DNA of 64,000 bases from Sorangium cellulosum (GCF_002950945.1 NZ_CP012673.1:6772501-6836500); one strand, 5' to 3'; positions 16,260-26,104 are shown, counted from the first letter of the stretch. Notes: generated from the sequence alone by a model not told the origin. A program made the numbers and translations.

Positions 16260-18999
16260 GGACGCCGGCCCCCCCGCCGGGCCGCGGGCCGGGCGAGGCC
16301 ATCGCCGGCGCGGGGGCCTCGGGCTCGGCGGCGCGCGCGGCCGCGAGGCCGGCGGAGGTCGGCTCGATCCAGTGGCGCTTCCTCTCGAACGGATACGTGG
16401 GCAGCTCGACCCGACGCCGCCGCTCGCGCGCGCTGAACCCTGCCCAGTCGATCTCGACCCCCGCGAGCCAGAGCTGCCCCAGCGCCTCCAGCATGGACGC
16501 GACGTCCGAGCGCTGCTCGGCCCTCGCGTGACGCAACGACGAGACGACGGCGCGCTCCTTCGCTGCCGGCTGCTGCCTCGAAAGCGCGCTCAGCGTCGCG
16601 CCGGGGCCCACCTCGAGCAGGAGCGCGCCGCGATCCTCGAGCAGCCGCTCGACGCCGTCGGCGAAGCGCACCGTCCTGCGCAGGTGCTGCGCCCAGTACT
16701 CGGGCGACGTCGCCTCGCTCGCCTCGATCCACGTGCCCGTCAGGTTCGAAATGTACGGAACCTCGGGCGGTCGCAGCCTCACCTCGCGGACCGCGGCGAT
16801 GAACGGCTCCAGGATGGAGTCCATCATCGACGAGTGGAACGCGTGAGAGACCCGGAGTCGACTGTGCTTCACCTCCTTCGCGCTGAGCGTCGCCTCGCAG
16901 GCACGGATGGCCTCCGCCGTCCCCGAGATCACGCAATGCGACGGCCCGTTGACGGCGGCGAGCGCGCAGCCCGGGCCGAGCAGCGCTTCGATGTCGCCTT
17001 GCGGCAGAGCGACGGCGAGCATGGCCCCCCTCGGCAGGCGTTGCATCAGCTGGCCTCGCGTGGCGACCAGCCGGAGGGCCTGCTCGAGCGGCAGCACACC
17101 GCCCAGGCAGGCCGCCACGAACTCACCCAGGCTGTGGCCGATCATCGCGTCGGGACGCACGCCCCAGCTCTCCCACAGACGCGCGAGCGCGTACTCGACG
17201 ACGAAGATGGCGGGCTGGGCGAGCTGGGTCTCGTCGAGCTTCCTCGACATCGTCTCGACCTGATCGTCGGCCGGATACAGCAGATCGACCAGGGAGAGGC
17301 CGAGCTGAGGCTCGAGGATCTCCGCGCAGCGCCTGACCTCCTCGCGGAAGACGGGCTCCGTCATGTACAGGTCGCGCGCCATGTTCACGTGCTGCGCGCC
17401 CTGCCCCGGGAAGAGGAACCGCACGGCCGGGCTCCGCTCCGCCTTCACCGACCGGAACAGCCGAGCCGGGTCGCGCTCCTTGAGGGCCCTCGCGGCATCC
17501 TGCAGGCCGTGGCTCACCACGACCTGCCGGTGCTCGAACGCCTGGCGGCCCCTTTGCAGCGTGTACGCCACGTCCGCCGCGCTCAGGGTCGGGTGTCGCT
17601 CCAGGTGCTGCGCGAGCCGCCCGGTGGCCGCGTCGAGCGCCGCGTCGGTCTTCGCCGAGAGCACGAAGAGCTGATGGCGGCGCGACGGGCCAGAGGGAGC
17701 TGCGGGCGGCGCCTCTTCGAGGACCACGTGTGCGTTCGTTCCCCCGATACCGAAGGAGCTCACCCCGGCCCGCCGGGGCGCCCCGTCCGTGGTCCACGCG
17801 CGGAGCGTCGTGCTAACGTAGAACGGGCCGCCGTCGAAGTCGATGCGCGGGTTCGGGCGCTCGAAGTGGAGGCTCGGCGGCAACCGCCCATGCTCGAGCG
17901 AGAGGACGGTCTTGATGAGCCCCGCCACGCCCGCAGCGTCGCCGAGGTGGCCGATGTTGGTCTTCACCGAGCCGATCGCGCACGTCCGTCGCTCGAGCGG
18001 GCCCTGCGCGAGGAACGCCTCGTTGAGCGCCGAGATCTCGATGGGATCGCCCACCGCCGTGCCCGTCCCGTGCGCTTCGACATAGCTGATCGTTCGAGGC
18101 TCCACGTCCGCGACAGCCATGGCTTCCGCGATGACCGCGGCCTGGCCGCTCACGCTGGGCGCCGTATAGCTCACCTTCGCGGAGCCGTCGTTGTTGATCG
18201 CCGAGCCCAGGACGACGGCGTGGATGACGTCTCCGTCCGCAACCGCGTCTTCGAGTCGTTTCAGCAGGACCGCGCCGACGCCGTTCCCCGCCACCGTCCC
18301 GAGGGCGCCGGCGTCGAACGCGCGGCAATGGCCGTCCGGCGAGCCGATGCCGCCCTCGACGTAGAGGTATCCCTGCTTCTGCGGCACCAGCACCCCGGCG
18401 CCGCCGGCGAGGGCCATGTCGCACTCGAGGTTCAGCAGGCTCTGGCACGCCACGTGGACCGCGACGAGCGACGTCGAGCACGCCGTGGTGACAGCGAGGC
18501 TGGGCCCTCTCAGGTTCAGCTTGTAGGATGTCCGCGTCGGCAAGAACGTCGTGGCGGCTCCCGTCATGAGCTGGAAGCTGTCCGTCGAGCTGGAGAGCTC
18601 CTGGTTTCTGAGGACGTTGTTGATGAAATACGAGCTCATCGTGGCGCCTGCATAGACGCCGATGCGGCCTGGGTACTTGCTCGTGTCGTACCCTGCCCGC
18701 TCGATGGCCTCCCAGGCACACTCCAGGAACAGGCGGTGCTGCGGGTCCATGAGCTGGGCCTCCCGCGCGCTGTAGCCGAAGAACGCGGCGTCGAACAGCT
18801 CGACGCCCTGCAGCAGCCCGCCGGCCTTCACGTAGCGCTCATCGCGGTACACGGCCGGGTCGACGCCGGTGGCCGCCACCTCCTCCTCGGAGAAGAACGC
18901 GATCGACTCGACGCCGGCGCAGAGGTTGCTCCAGAGCTCTCCCACGGTCTGCGCCCCTGGAAAGCGGCCGGCGATGCTGATGATTGCTATCTTGTCCAT
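16195..18999 (-). CDS. Type I PKS module, KS-AT
   Basis: A 934-residue frame. Residues 1-~425 are a ketosynthase with Cys174 in TTACSTS, EAHGTGT and NIGHL. Residues ~530-840 are an acyltransferase with GHSLGEF (Ser623) and HAFH (~717), the motif expected for malonyl-CoA. No ketoreductase, dehydratase or methyltransferase lies between AT and ACP, so the added unit should stay as a beta-keto group unless released or modified. The final ~35 residues are out-of-frame junk; the true continuation (carrier and thioesterase) is in the next frame. The start lies 40 bp after the NRPS stop at 19040, and that NRPS ends in a charged helical tail that could dock here. Together they form assembly line 2. 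Confidence 0.92.
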   Translation of the reverse strand: MDKIAIISIAGRFPGAQTVGELWSNLCAGVESIAFFSEEEVAATGVDPAVYRDERYVKAGGLLQGVELFDAAFFGYSAREAQLMDPQHRLFLECAWEAIERAGYDTSKYPGRIGVYAGATMSSYFINNVLRNQELSSSTDSFQLMTGAATTFLPTRTSYKLNLRGPSLAVTTACSTSLVAVHVACQSLLNLECDMALAGGAGVLVPQKQGYLYVEGGIGSPDGHCRAFDAGALGTVAGNGVGAVLLKRLEDAVADGDVIHAVVLGSAINNDGSAKVSYTAPSVSGQAAVIAEAMAVADVEPRTISYVEAHGTGTAVGDPIEISALNEAFLAQGPLERRTCAIGSVKTNIGHLGDAAGVAGLIKTVLSLEHGRLPPSLHFERPNPRIDFDGGPFYVSTTLRAWTTDGAPRRAGVSSFGIGGTNAHVVLEEAPPAAPSGPSRRHQLFVLSAKTDAALDAATGRLAQHLERHPTLSAADVAYTLQRGRQAFEHRQVVVSHGLQDAARALKERDPARLFRSVKAERSPAVRFLFPGQGAQHVNMARDLYMTEPVFREEVRRCAEILEPQLGLSLVDLLYPADDQVETMSRKLDETQLAQPAIFVVEYALARLWESWGVRPDAMIGHSLGEFVAACLGGVLPLEQALRLVATRGQLMQRLPRGAMLAVALPQGDIEALLGPGCALAAVNGPSHCVISGTAEAIRACEATLSAKEVKHSRLRVSHAFHSSMMDSILEPFIAAVREVRLRPPEVPYISNLTGTWIEASEATSPEYWAQHLRRTVRFADGVERLLEDRGALLLEVGPGATLSALSRQQPAAKERAVVSSLRHARAEQRSDVASMLEALGQLWLAGVEIDWAGFSARERRRRVELPTYPFERKRHWIEPTSAGLAAARAAEPEAPAPAMASPGPRPGGGAGVRGATQRDRTNHRRDLRECPGR
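16269..16275. other. Seven-C run at the PKS frameshift point
   Basis: Removing one base from this run joins the KS-AT frame to the carrier-thioesterase frame with a natural Pro/Gly/Ala linker. It may be an assembly error, a real inactivating indel, or a slippery site. Confidence 0.7.
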
Positions 19000-19039
19000 C
19001 GTGAAACCTGCTGTGGGCGAGGCCGTGCTTTCGCCTCGT

Positions 19040-22000
19040 TCAAGGCTGCCTGTCGGTCTTGCGCTGCCTGCGTCGCTCGACCGCGGACCGCCTGTCCTTC
19101 GCGCGGGTCGTCGCCTCGTCGACGTGGCGCTCCGCTGCGGCTCCCTGGGACAGGTATGTCTCCAGGGCGCTGATGGTCGGGTACTTGAACAGGGCGACGA
19201 TCGGGATCTCGACGGCGAAGCGCTCCCGGAGCTTGGCCGCGAGCTGGATCGTGAGGAGCGAGTTGCCGCCGAGCTCGAAGAAGTTGTCGGAGGTGCCCAC
19301 GCGGTCGAGGCGCAGCACGTCCGCCCAGATCCCGGCCAGCACCTCTGCCACCGGCGTGCGTGGGACCGCGAGGGCGCGCTCCTCGGCCGCCCGCTGCCGC
19401 GCCGGCGCCGGCAGCGCCTTGCGGTCCACCTTGCCGTTGGGCGTCAACGGCAGCGCTGAGAGCTCGACGAACGCCGCGGGCACCATGTACTCCGGGAGCT
19501 TGTTTTGCAGGTAGCTGCGCAGCTCGTCCGCCGCGAGGGCGCGCGCCTCGCGTGGCGCGAGGTACGCCACGAGGCGCTTGTCCCCGGGCGCGTCCTCGCG
19601 CGCCAGCACCACCGCCTCGCGCACCGAAGGGTGCTGGCCCAGCGCGGACTCGATCTCGCCCAGCTCGACGCGGTAGCCGCGGAGCTTGACCTGGTCATCG
19701 AGCCGCCCCAGGAACTCGATGTTGCCGTCGGGGCGGTAGCGCCCGAGATCGCCGGTCTTGTAGAGGCGCGCGGCCGGATCTCGAGAGAAAGGATCGGGGA
19801 TGAACCTCTCTCGGGTGAGCTCAGGGCGGTTGAGATAACCGCGCGCCAGCCCCACGCCTCCGATGTGCAGCTCGCCGGGGACGCCCACCGGTACGGGCTG
19901 CAGGTGCCCGTCCAGGAGATAGACCTCCACATTGGCGATCGGACGGCCGATCACCGGAGGGAGCAGCTCGCTCGAGCACTCCGCCACGGTCGCACACACG
20001 GTCGCTTCCGTCGGGCCGTACTGGTTGACGAGGCGTCCGTGCTTGGCCCACGCAGCGGCTGCCTCTGCCGGAGCGGCTTCACCTCCGACGACGACGGTCG
20101 AGAGAGAGGGGAAGCCGTCGGGCGACAGCGCCGTCAGGATCGCCGCCGGGACCACGGCGACGTTGATGGCGTCCCTCCGGACCCACTGCATCAAGGCGGC
20201 TGGGTCGCGCGTCTGCTCCAGCCTGCCGATGTGCAGCGACGCGCCGTGGCACAGCGTCACGAAGATCTCCAGGACCGAGACGTCGAAGCTGAGGGACACG
20301 AACTGCAGCACCCGGCTCAGGGCGCCGATGTCCAGGGCCCTCGCCTGCGCGGCGACGAGGTTGCAGGCGCTGCGATGCTCGACGGCGATGCCCTTGGGAC
20401 GGCCCGTGGAGCCGGAGGTATACAGGACGTAGGCGAGGCTCCGGGGCGTGGAGATGGAGGGTAGGTCCTCGCGAGGCAGGGACGAGGGCGCAGCGACCTC
20501 CTCGAGCACGAGGCAGGGCTCCCGCTCCGCCGGCAGGCGGCCGCGCAGGGCGCGCTGCACCAGGACGGCCGAGGGGCGCCCGTCCTCCAGCATGAAGGCC
20601 AGGCGCTCCTGCGGATACTCCGGGTCCAGCGGCAGATAGGCTCCGCCGGCCTTGAGGATCCCGAGGAGCCCCACCACCATCTCGATCGAGCGCTCCACGC
20701 ACAGCCCCACGAGCCTATCGGGACCGACCCCCAGCGAGCGCAGCCGGTGCGCCAGCTGGTTGGCTCGCGCGTTGAGCTCCCGGTACGAGAGCTGCTGGTC
20801 ACCGAAGACCACCGCCGCCGCGTCCGGCGTCCGCGCCGCCTGCTCCTCGAAGAGCTGGTGAATGCACCTGTCCTCCGGATAAGGCGCCTGTGTCTGGTTC
20901 CACGCCACGACGATCCGCTGCCGCTCGGCCTCGGTCAAGAGCGGCAGCTCTCCGATGGTCCGGCGCGGATCCTCGACGACCCCGGCCAGGAGCGTCGCAT
21001 AATGTCCGCACAGCCGCTCCACGGTCTGTCTCTCGAACAGGTCGCTGGCGTACTCCACCACGACCTCAAGGCCCTCTTCGTCCTGCTCCTGCACGAACAG
21101 CCCCAGATCGAACCTCGCCGTCTCGTGGTCCACCTCCACGGCGGACACCTCCAGGTCCGGGAGATGGATCGGCTCCCTCGGCGTGTTCTCCAGCATGAAC
21201 ATGACCTGGAACAGCGGGTTGCGGCTCAGGTCTCGTTTCACCCCGAGCTCGTCCACCAGCCGGTCGAAAGGGATGTCCTGGTGCGCATACGCCTCCAGGC
21301 ACTCACGCCGCACGCGACCCAGGAGCTCCAGGAACGTGGGGTTTTCTCCCAGCCGTGTCCGCAGCGCCAGCGTGTTGGCGAAGAAGCCGATCAGCGGCTC
21401 CATCTCCTCCCGGGTCCGGTTGGCGATCATCAAGCCGATGCAGAAATCTTCCTGTCTGCTGTAGCGGCCGAGCAGCACCTGGAAGGCCCCTAGCAGGACC
21501 ATGAACAGCGTCACCCCTTGCTCCCGCGCCAGCTGCTTGAGCGTGGAGGCGAGCCGAGGCTCCATCGCGAGACGGCTCCAGCCGCCGCGGTGGCTCGGGA
21601 CAGGCGGCCTGGGGTGGTCCTTGGGCAGCTCCAGCGCCGGGCAGTCCTGCAGCTGCTCCCGCCAGTACGTCAGGTGCTGCTCCAGGCGCTCGCCCTGGAG
21701 ATACCCCCGCTGCCAGGCCGCCACGTCCGCGAACTGCACCCGGAGCTCCGGCAACGGACAGCCCCGCTGCGCGCGGAACGCCGCGTACAGCGCCTCGAGC
21801 TCCCGGTACAGAACGCCCAGGGACCAGCCGTCCGACACCATGTGGTGCATCGTCAGCAGCAGGACATGGTGCTCCTCGTGGATGCGCAGCACCGAGGTGC
21901 GGAAGAGCGGCCCCGTCCGCAGGCAGAAGGGCTTCGCGGTCTCGGCCTGCGCCAGCCGGCGCACCTCCGACTCCAGCGCGTCTTCCGTCTCTCCCTTGAC

Positions 22001-25000
22001 CTCGACGATCGGCAGCGGCCATGCATCCGGGGCTGGCTGCACCACCTGCACGGGCTCCTCGCCCCGGATCTCGAGCGTCGTGCGCAGCGCCTCGTGGCGG
22101 CGCACGATCTCCCCGAGCGCCCGCGCGAGCGCCCCGCGGTCGAGCCGCCCGCGCAGGCGCAGGGCCGCGGGCACGTTGTACACGGAGCGCCCCGGATCGA
22201 GCTGGTCCAGGAACCACAGCCGCTGCTGCCCGAACGACAGCGGCAGCGGGGCGTCCCGGGACGCGCGCACGATCCGGTCCGCCTCGTGTGCAGGCGGCGC
22301 GCCCTTCAGGCTGGCGATCACCTGGCCGAGCGCCTCGACCGACGGCGCCTCGAACAACGCGCGCAGCGGCAGCTCGACGCCCAGCGCGCTGCGCAGGCGC
22401 GAGATCACCTGGGTCGCCAGCAGCGAATGGCCCCCCAGCGCGAAGAAGTCGTCGTGGAGGCCCACGCGGTCGACGAGCAGCACCTGCGCGAAGATCTCCG
22501 CCACCGCCTGCTCCATCGGCGAGCGCGGCGCCACGTAGCCGTCCAGCGGGCGCTGCGGCGCTGGCGCCGGCAGCGCCTTGCGATCGACCTTGCCGTTGGG
22601 GGTCAGGGGCAGCGCGCCCAGGAGGACGATGGCCGAAGGCACCATGTACTCGGGCACCTTCTGTTGAAGGAAGCTCCTGAGCGTCGCCGCCATCTCCCGC
22701 TCCTGCGTGCCCCGCAGCGGGTTGCTCACGTGGTCGCCGAGGCGCAGGCCGGAGAGCTCGGAGCGGCTCGGCCACAGCCCTGGCCGCAGCGCGCCGTTGT
22801 CCCGCTCCCAGAGCGCGTCCATGATTCCTGGGCCTCGCTGCTCGGACCACCGGATGCGGACCCGGTAGCCCAGCCGCTCGCCGAGGCGCCACAGCGACTC
22901 CGGGTCGATGGCGGTCTCTAGGGCCGCTGCGTCCGGGGACAGGTCCTCGTGGCCCGCCAGGCGCCGGCTCTCCACCGCGTCCCTGTACACCCGCGCGTTG
23001 GGCACCCCGAGCAGCTCCGCGCTGGCAGGGCGGTTGTCCAGGAGCCACCGCTCGAGGCCCTCCACGCTGTCGCTCGCCGCGCTCCACGTCTTGCGCGCCT
23101 CGATCTGCACGGGAGGCGGCGCCTCGCCCACGTACAGCACCGCGTCGTAGCGATAACGGTTCATCTCGTGGTCGCCCTCGCCGCGCTTGAGGTAGACCTC
23201 CGCGTGGCTCAGCCCCTCTATCTGGGCGCAGAGCCAGCGCAGGGCCACGGGCGCGACCAGGAGCTCTTCCTCCTCCGCGATCGCCCGCCGCGCCTCACAC
23301 AAGGCCGCCTCCGAGATCTCCCCTCCATGGCGGTGGCGCTGCACCGAGACATGAAACGCTTCCAGGAGGTCCCGGTTGCGAATGTCTCCCAGGAAGATCG
23401 CGCCCGCGGGCCTCACGGCGCGCGCCGCTCCCTCGAGCACCTCGCGGAGGTAGCTGGCGCTCGGGAAGCACTGCACGACCGAGTTGAGGATCACCACGTC
23501 GAAGTGGCCCGCGGGGATGCCGCCGAACGCCGCGGCCTCCCGTTGCTCCAGGCGGACGTGTCCGTGCCCGAGCGACGCCACGACGGTCCGCAGCTCGTCC
23601 ACCGCCGCCGCGGAGAGATCGGTGCCCAGATACTCCGTGCAGCGTGGGGCCAGCGGGAGCAGGAGCAGACCGGAGCCGCAGCCGATCTCCCAGACGCGGG
23701 ACGGCCGGAGCGCGACGATGCGATCGAGCGTGCGATCGCGCCATTCGCGCATCTCTGCTTCGGGGATCGGCCCCTGCGTGTAGCTGCTGTTCCAGCCCGT
23801 GATGCGGAACATCGGGTCCGCCCGATCTTGGCCGTGGAGGTAGGCTTGCTCGGAGCTCGCGCGCCAGGCCGAGACATGAGCGCTCTCCTGCGCATGGATC
23901 GCCTCGGGAGCAACGGGGCTCTTGGTCCGGACGACGTAGGCGACGAGACGCTTGTCGCCGGGGGCGTCCTCGCGGGCGAGCACCGCGCAGGCGCCCACCG
24001 CGGGGTGCGAGCAGAGCACCGACTCGATCTCGCCGAGCTCGACCCGGTAGCCGCGGATCTTGACCTGGTGGTCGATGCGCCCGAGGAGCTCGATGGTGCC
24101 GTCCGGCAGAGAGCGGCCGAGGTCGCCGGTCTTGTACAGCCGTGCGGCGGGCTCGCCGGAGAAGGGGTTCGGGACGAACCTCTGCGCGCTCAGCTCGGGC
24201 CGGTTCACGTAGCCGCGGGCGAGCCCCGCCCCGCCGATGTGCAGCTCACCGGCCACGCCCGCAGGCACCGGCTGCATTCGCTCGTCCAGGATATGCAGCT
24301 CGGCCCCCGGGATGGGCCGCCCGATGGGCACGCTGCGCCCGGCCGCGGCGGCCGCGGGGATGTGGTGCACGGAGCTCCACACCGTCGCCTCGGTCGGGCC
24401 GTACTCGTTGTACAGGGCCGCCCGAGGCCCCCGCTGCTGGTGCGCCGCCACCAGGCTGGGGGGGATGCTCTCGCCGCCCAGCACGACCGTGGTCAGCGAC
24501 GACAGCGCCTCGCGGGCGCCCGGCTGCTCCAGGGCGAGGGCGTACAGCGACGGCACGCACAGAAGGTGGGTGATGCGCTCGGCCGCGATCAGCGCCGTCA
24601 GCCCTTCGGGGTCGGTGCTCAGCGACTCGGGCGCCAGCACCAGCGCGCCGCCCGAGCACAGCGCCCAGAAGATCTGCGCCGTGGAGATATCGAAGGCCAG
24701 CGAGGAGACCAGCAGCAGCCGGCTGACCGGCTCGGTATACACCTCTAGCCGGGCGCCGGTCGAGTGCACCAGGTTGTGGTGGGTGACCGCCACGCCCTTG
24801 GGCTGGCCGGTCGAGCCCGAGGTGTAGATGACGTAGCTCAGGTGCTGCGGCGTCGCTCGACGGCAGCCCTGGCCCTCGCCCTCGTCCGCGAGGAGCCGCC
24901 CGTCGCCGTCGAGCCACAGCAGCCGAGCGCTGCTCGGCGGCAGCCGCTCGGCCAGCCGCGCCTGCGACAGCAGCAGCCCGGCGCCAGCGTCCTTGAGCAT

Positions 25001-25411
25001 GAACGCGAGCCGGTCCCGCGGGTACCCAGGGTCGAGCGGCAGGTACGCCCCGCCCGCCTTCAGGATGCCGAGCAGCCCGACCACCATCTCGGCCGACCGC
25101 TCCATGCACACGCCCACCACCACGTCGGGGCCGACGCCCATCGCGCGCAGCCGGGCTGCCAGCAGGTCGGCCCGAGCGTCGAGCTCCCGGTACGTCAGCT
25201 GCTGGCCGCCCGAGACCACCGCCACCGCCTCCGGCCCGCGCTCCACCTGCGCCTCGAACAGCTCGTGGATGCACCTGTCCTCGGCCAGCCCCGCCGCCCC
25301 CTGGCTCCACGGCACGACGACCTCGTGCCGCTCCGCCTGGGGCATGTCCTGTGGCGCCGCGGTGGTCGCCGTCGGGTAAGCTGCGCTGTGGCTTGCGGGC
25401 GAGATTGACAT
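19040..25411 (-). CDS. Bimodular NRPS, A-MT-T-C-A-T (assembly line 2)
   Basis: A 2123-residue protein with no N-terminal condensation domain, so it starts the chain itself. Order: A1 (~40-485; YTSGSTG, NEYGPTE, YKTGDLG) with a SAM methyltransferase (~525-880; VWEIGCGSG, ILNSVVQCFPS) inserted between motifs A8 and A9, the usual place of N-methyltransferases; T1 (GGHS, ~993); C (HHMVSDGW, ~1190); A2 (~1530-2000); T2 (GGNS, ~2045). By hand alignment to GrsA, A1 pocket residues are DIACVGEVW and A2 are DVLVVGQVC; I cannot assign amino acids. The Arg/Lys-rich tail may dock to the PKS at 18999. It is a paralogue of the first two thirds of the NRPS at 32765. The start matches the homologous start there (gaacaag box, then ATG). 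Confidence 0.95.
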   Translation of the reverse strand: MSISPASHSAAYPTATTAAPQDMPQAERHEVVVPWSQGAAGLAEDRCIHELFEAQVERGPEAVAVVSGGQQLTYRELDARADLLAARLRAMGVGPDVVVGVCMERSAEMVVGLLGILKAGGAYLPLDPGYPRDRLAFMLKDAGAGLLLSQARLAERLPPSSARLLWLDGDGRLLADEGEGQGCRRATPQHLSYVIYTSGSTGQPKGVAVTHHNLVHSTGARLEVYTEPVSRLLLVSSLAFDISTAQIFWALCSGGALVLAPESLSTDPEGLTALIAAERITHLLCVPSLYALALEQPGAREALSSLTTVVLGGESIPPSLVAAHQQRGPRAALYNEYGPTEATVWSSVHHIPAAAAAGRSVPIGRPIPGAELHILDERMQPVPAGVAGELHIGGAGLARGYVNRPELSAQRFVPNPFSGEPAARLYKTGDLGRSLPDGTIELLGRIDHQVKIRGYRVELGEIESVLCSHPAVGACAVLAREDAPGDKRLVAYVVRTKSPVAPEAIHAQESAHVSAWRASSEQAYLHGQDRADPMFRITGWNSSYTQGPIPEAEMREWRDRTLDRIVALRPSRVWEIGCGSGLLLLPLAPRCTEYLGTDLSAAAVDELRTVVASLGHGHVRLEQREAAAFGGIPAGHFDVVILNSVVQCFPSASYLREVLEGAARAVRPAGAIFLGDIRNRDLLEAFHVSVQRHRHGGEISEAALCEARRAIAEEEELLVAPVALRWLCAQIEGLSHAEVYLKRGEGDHEMNRYRYDAVLYVGEAPPPVQIEARKTWSAASDSVEGLERWLLDNRPASAELLGVPNARVYRDAVESRRLAGHEDLSPDAAALETAIDPESLWRLGERLGYRVRIRWSEQRGPGIMDALWERDNGALRPGLWPSRSELSGLRLGDHVSNPLRGTQEREMAATLRSFLQQKVPEYMVPSAIVLLGALPLTPNGKVDRKALPAPAPQRPLDGYVAPRSPMEQAVAEIFAQVLLVDRVGLHDDFFALGGHSLLATQVISRLRSALGVELPLRALFEAPSVEALGQVIASLKGAPPAHEADRIVRASRDAPLPLSFGQQRLWFLDQLDPGRSVYNVPAALRLRGRLDRGALARALGEIVRRHEALRTTLEIRGEEPVQVVQPAPDAWPLPIVEVKGETEDALESEVRRLAQAETAKPFCLRTGPLFRTSVLRIHEEHHVLLLTMHHMVSDGWSLGVLYRELEALYAAFRAQRGCPLPELRVQFADVAAWQRGYLQGERLEQHLTYWREQLQDCPALELPKDHPRPPVPSHRGGWSRLAMEPRLASTLKQLAREQGVTLFMVLLGAFQVLLGRYSRQEDFCIGLMIANRTREEMEPLIGFFANTLALRTRLGENPTFLELLGRVRRECLEAYAHQDIPFDRLVDELGVKRDLSRNPLFQVMFMLENTPREPIHLPDLEVSAVEVDHETARFDLGLFVQEQDEEGLEVVVEYASDLFERQTVERLCGHYATLLAGVVEDPRRTIGELPLLTEAERQRIVVAWNQTQAPYPEDRCIHQLFEEQAARTPDAAAVVFGDQQLSYRELNARANQLAHRLRSLGVGPDRLVGLCVERSIEMVVGLLGILKAGGAYLPLDPEYPQERLAFMLEDGRPSAVLVQRALRGRLPAEREPCLVLEEVAAPSSLPREDLPSISTPRSLAYVLYTSGSTGRPKGIAVEHRSACNLVAAQARALDIGALSRVLQFVSLSFDVSVLEIFVTLCHGASLHIGRLEQTRDPAALMQWVRRDAINVAVVPAAILTALSPDGFPSLSTVVVGGEAAPAEAAAAWAKHGRLVNQYGPTEATVCATVAECSSELLPPVIGRPIANVEVYLLDGHLQPVPVGVPGELHIGGVGLARGYLNRPELTRERFIPDPFSRDPAARLYKTGDLGRYRPDGNIEFLGRLDDQVKLRGYRVELGEIESALGQHPSVREAVVLAREDAPGDKRLVAYLAPREARALAADELRSYLQNKLPEYMVPAAFVELSALPLTPNGKVDRKALPAPARQRAAEERALAVPRTPVAEVLAGIWADVLRLDRVGTSDNFFELGGNSLLTIQLAAKLRERFAVEIPIVALFKYPTISALETYLSQGAAAERHVDEATTRAKDRRSAVERRRQRKTDRQP

Positions 25412-25465
25412 GGCGGCTTGTTCCCTTGGGTCAGGCGTTCAACGCAGGTGGGGCGAGCGGCGCCG

Positions 25466-25700
25466 CATCACGAGATGAAGCCGCCCGCTCTCATGGTCAG
25501 CAGGCTGTCTTTCGCCGCGTCCTCGCGGCGCCCGAGGTCCGCGTCGCCGTGCGCCGTCGAGACGAAGAACGTCGTCCCATCGAACGCGTACGCGCCGCGC
25601 ATCCTCCGGTGAGGGATCCGTATCCACATCGGAGGAGAGAGCATGAAGCGGAAGGATAACGAGCGCGCCGTCCGATGAGGTCCCCCTTGACCTCTGGCAG
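25466..25700 (-). pseudogene. Fusion scar: AMP-ligase 5' end joined to aminotransferase 3' end
   Basis: One open frame whose C-terminal ~60 residues match the end of the aminotransferase at 41325 almost exactly (RFMLSP, MRGAYAFDG, FFVSTAH, DSLLTMRAGGFI). Its preceding part matches the first ~32 codons of the AMP ligase at 48661 (HCAPL upstream, then MLP, ARTPK, SSxxxxAR). The DNA match covers about 25466-25653 for the aminotransferase and 25663-25805 for the ligase and its promoter, so the junction is near 25653-25663. The sequence after the stop also matches the spacer before the other NRPS start. In the intact operon these two parts are about 7 kb apart. The frame could give a short peptide, but a function is unlikely. 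Confidence 0.85.
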
Positions 25701-25773
25701 TTTGAGTGGCGCTGGAGAGCAGTGCCTTCGGCGTTCGTGCATGAGCGGGCAGCATCCGCACGAGTGGTGCGCA

Positions 25774-25802
25774 GTGTCGTAGCTGAGTCTGTTTCTTGTC
25801 AA
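25774..25802 (-). promoter_or_regulatory. Promoter-like pair upstream of assembly line 2
   Basis: In the gene direction it reads ttgaca, 17 bases, cgacac, then tgcgc. The same hexamers at the same spacing precede the AMP ligase of the other operon (48680-48708). The -35 box is a perfect sigma-70 match; the -10 position is not, so an activator or another sigma factor may be needed. It is the likely promoter of the NRPS-PKS genes from 25411. Confidence 0.55.
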
Positions 25803-25971
25803 GACTTTCCTTACCTCCCGCCATGACCGCGAGCCCCCTCCATGATGGCCGGCGTCGTTGAGCAGACGTCCTCACCATCAACCAGCATGCTCGATGCGAG
25901 GGACTGGGCCACCAGCGAGGCTGCGCGGCAATACCCCTCAAAGTTGCCGCTCGGGTTCCGCAAGAGTGGCG

Positions 25972-26104
25972 CGGAGCGCGGCGCCGCGGCGTGGACAGAG
26001 GTCCGCTCCCGGCAGACGGGGGTCGAGGGCGCAGCGCGGATCGACGCCATCGCCGGTCTTTTCCCGGCCGAGATCAGGACGAAACGACGGGATGCGGGCA
26101 GATC
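25972..26104 (-). repeat. Dispersed intergenic element, copy E
   Basis: Matches the GC-rich half of copies B and C: gcggcgccgcggcg, ggcagaggtccgc, gcgcggatcgacgccatcgc, tttcccgg, cgaaacgacgggatgcgggcagatc. It lies ~170 bp upstream of the promoter pair for the NRPS and ~120 bp before the divergent TonB receptor. The gttttac half is missing. No gene is seen in 25806-26227. Confidence 0.55.

Noticed and set aside
16138..19173. Long + strand open frame opposite the KS-AT gene
   Set aside because: Antisense shadow with no motifs, while the opposite strand has full KS and AT signatures.
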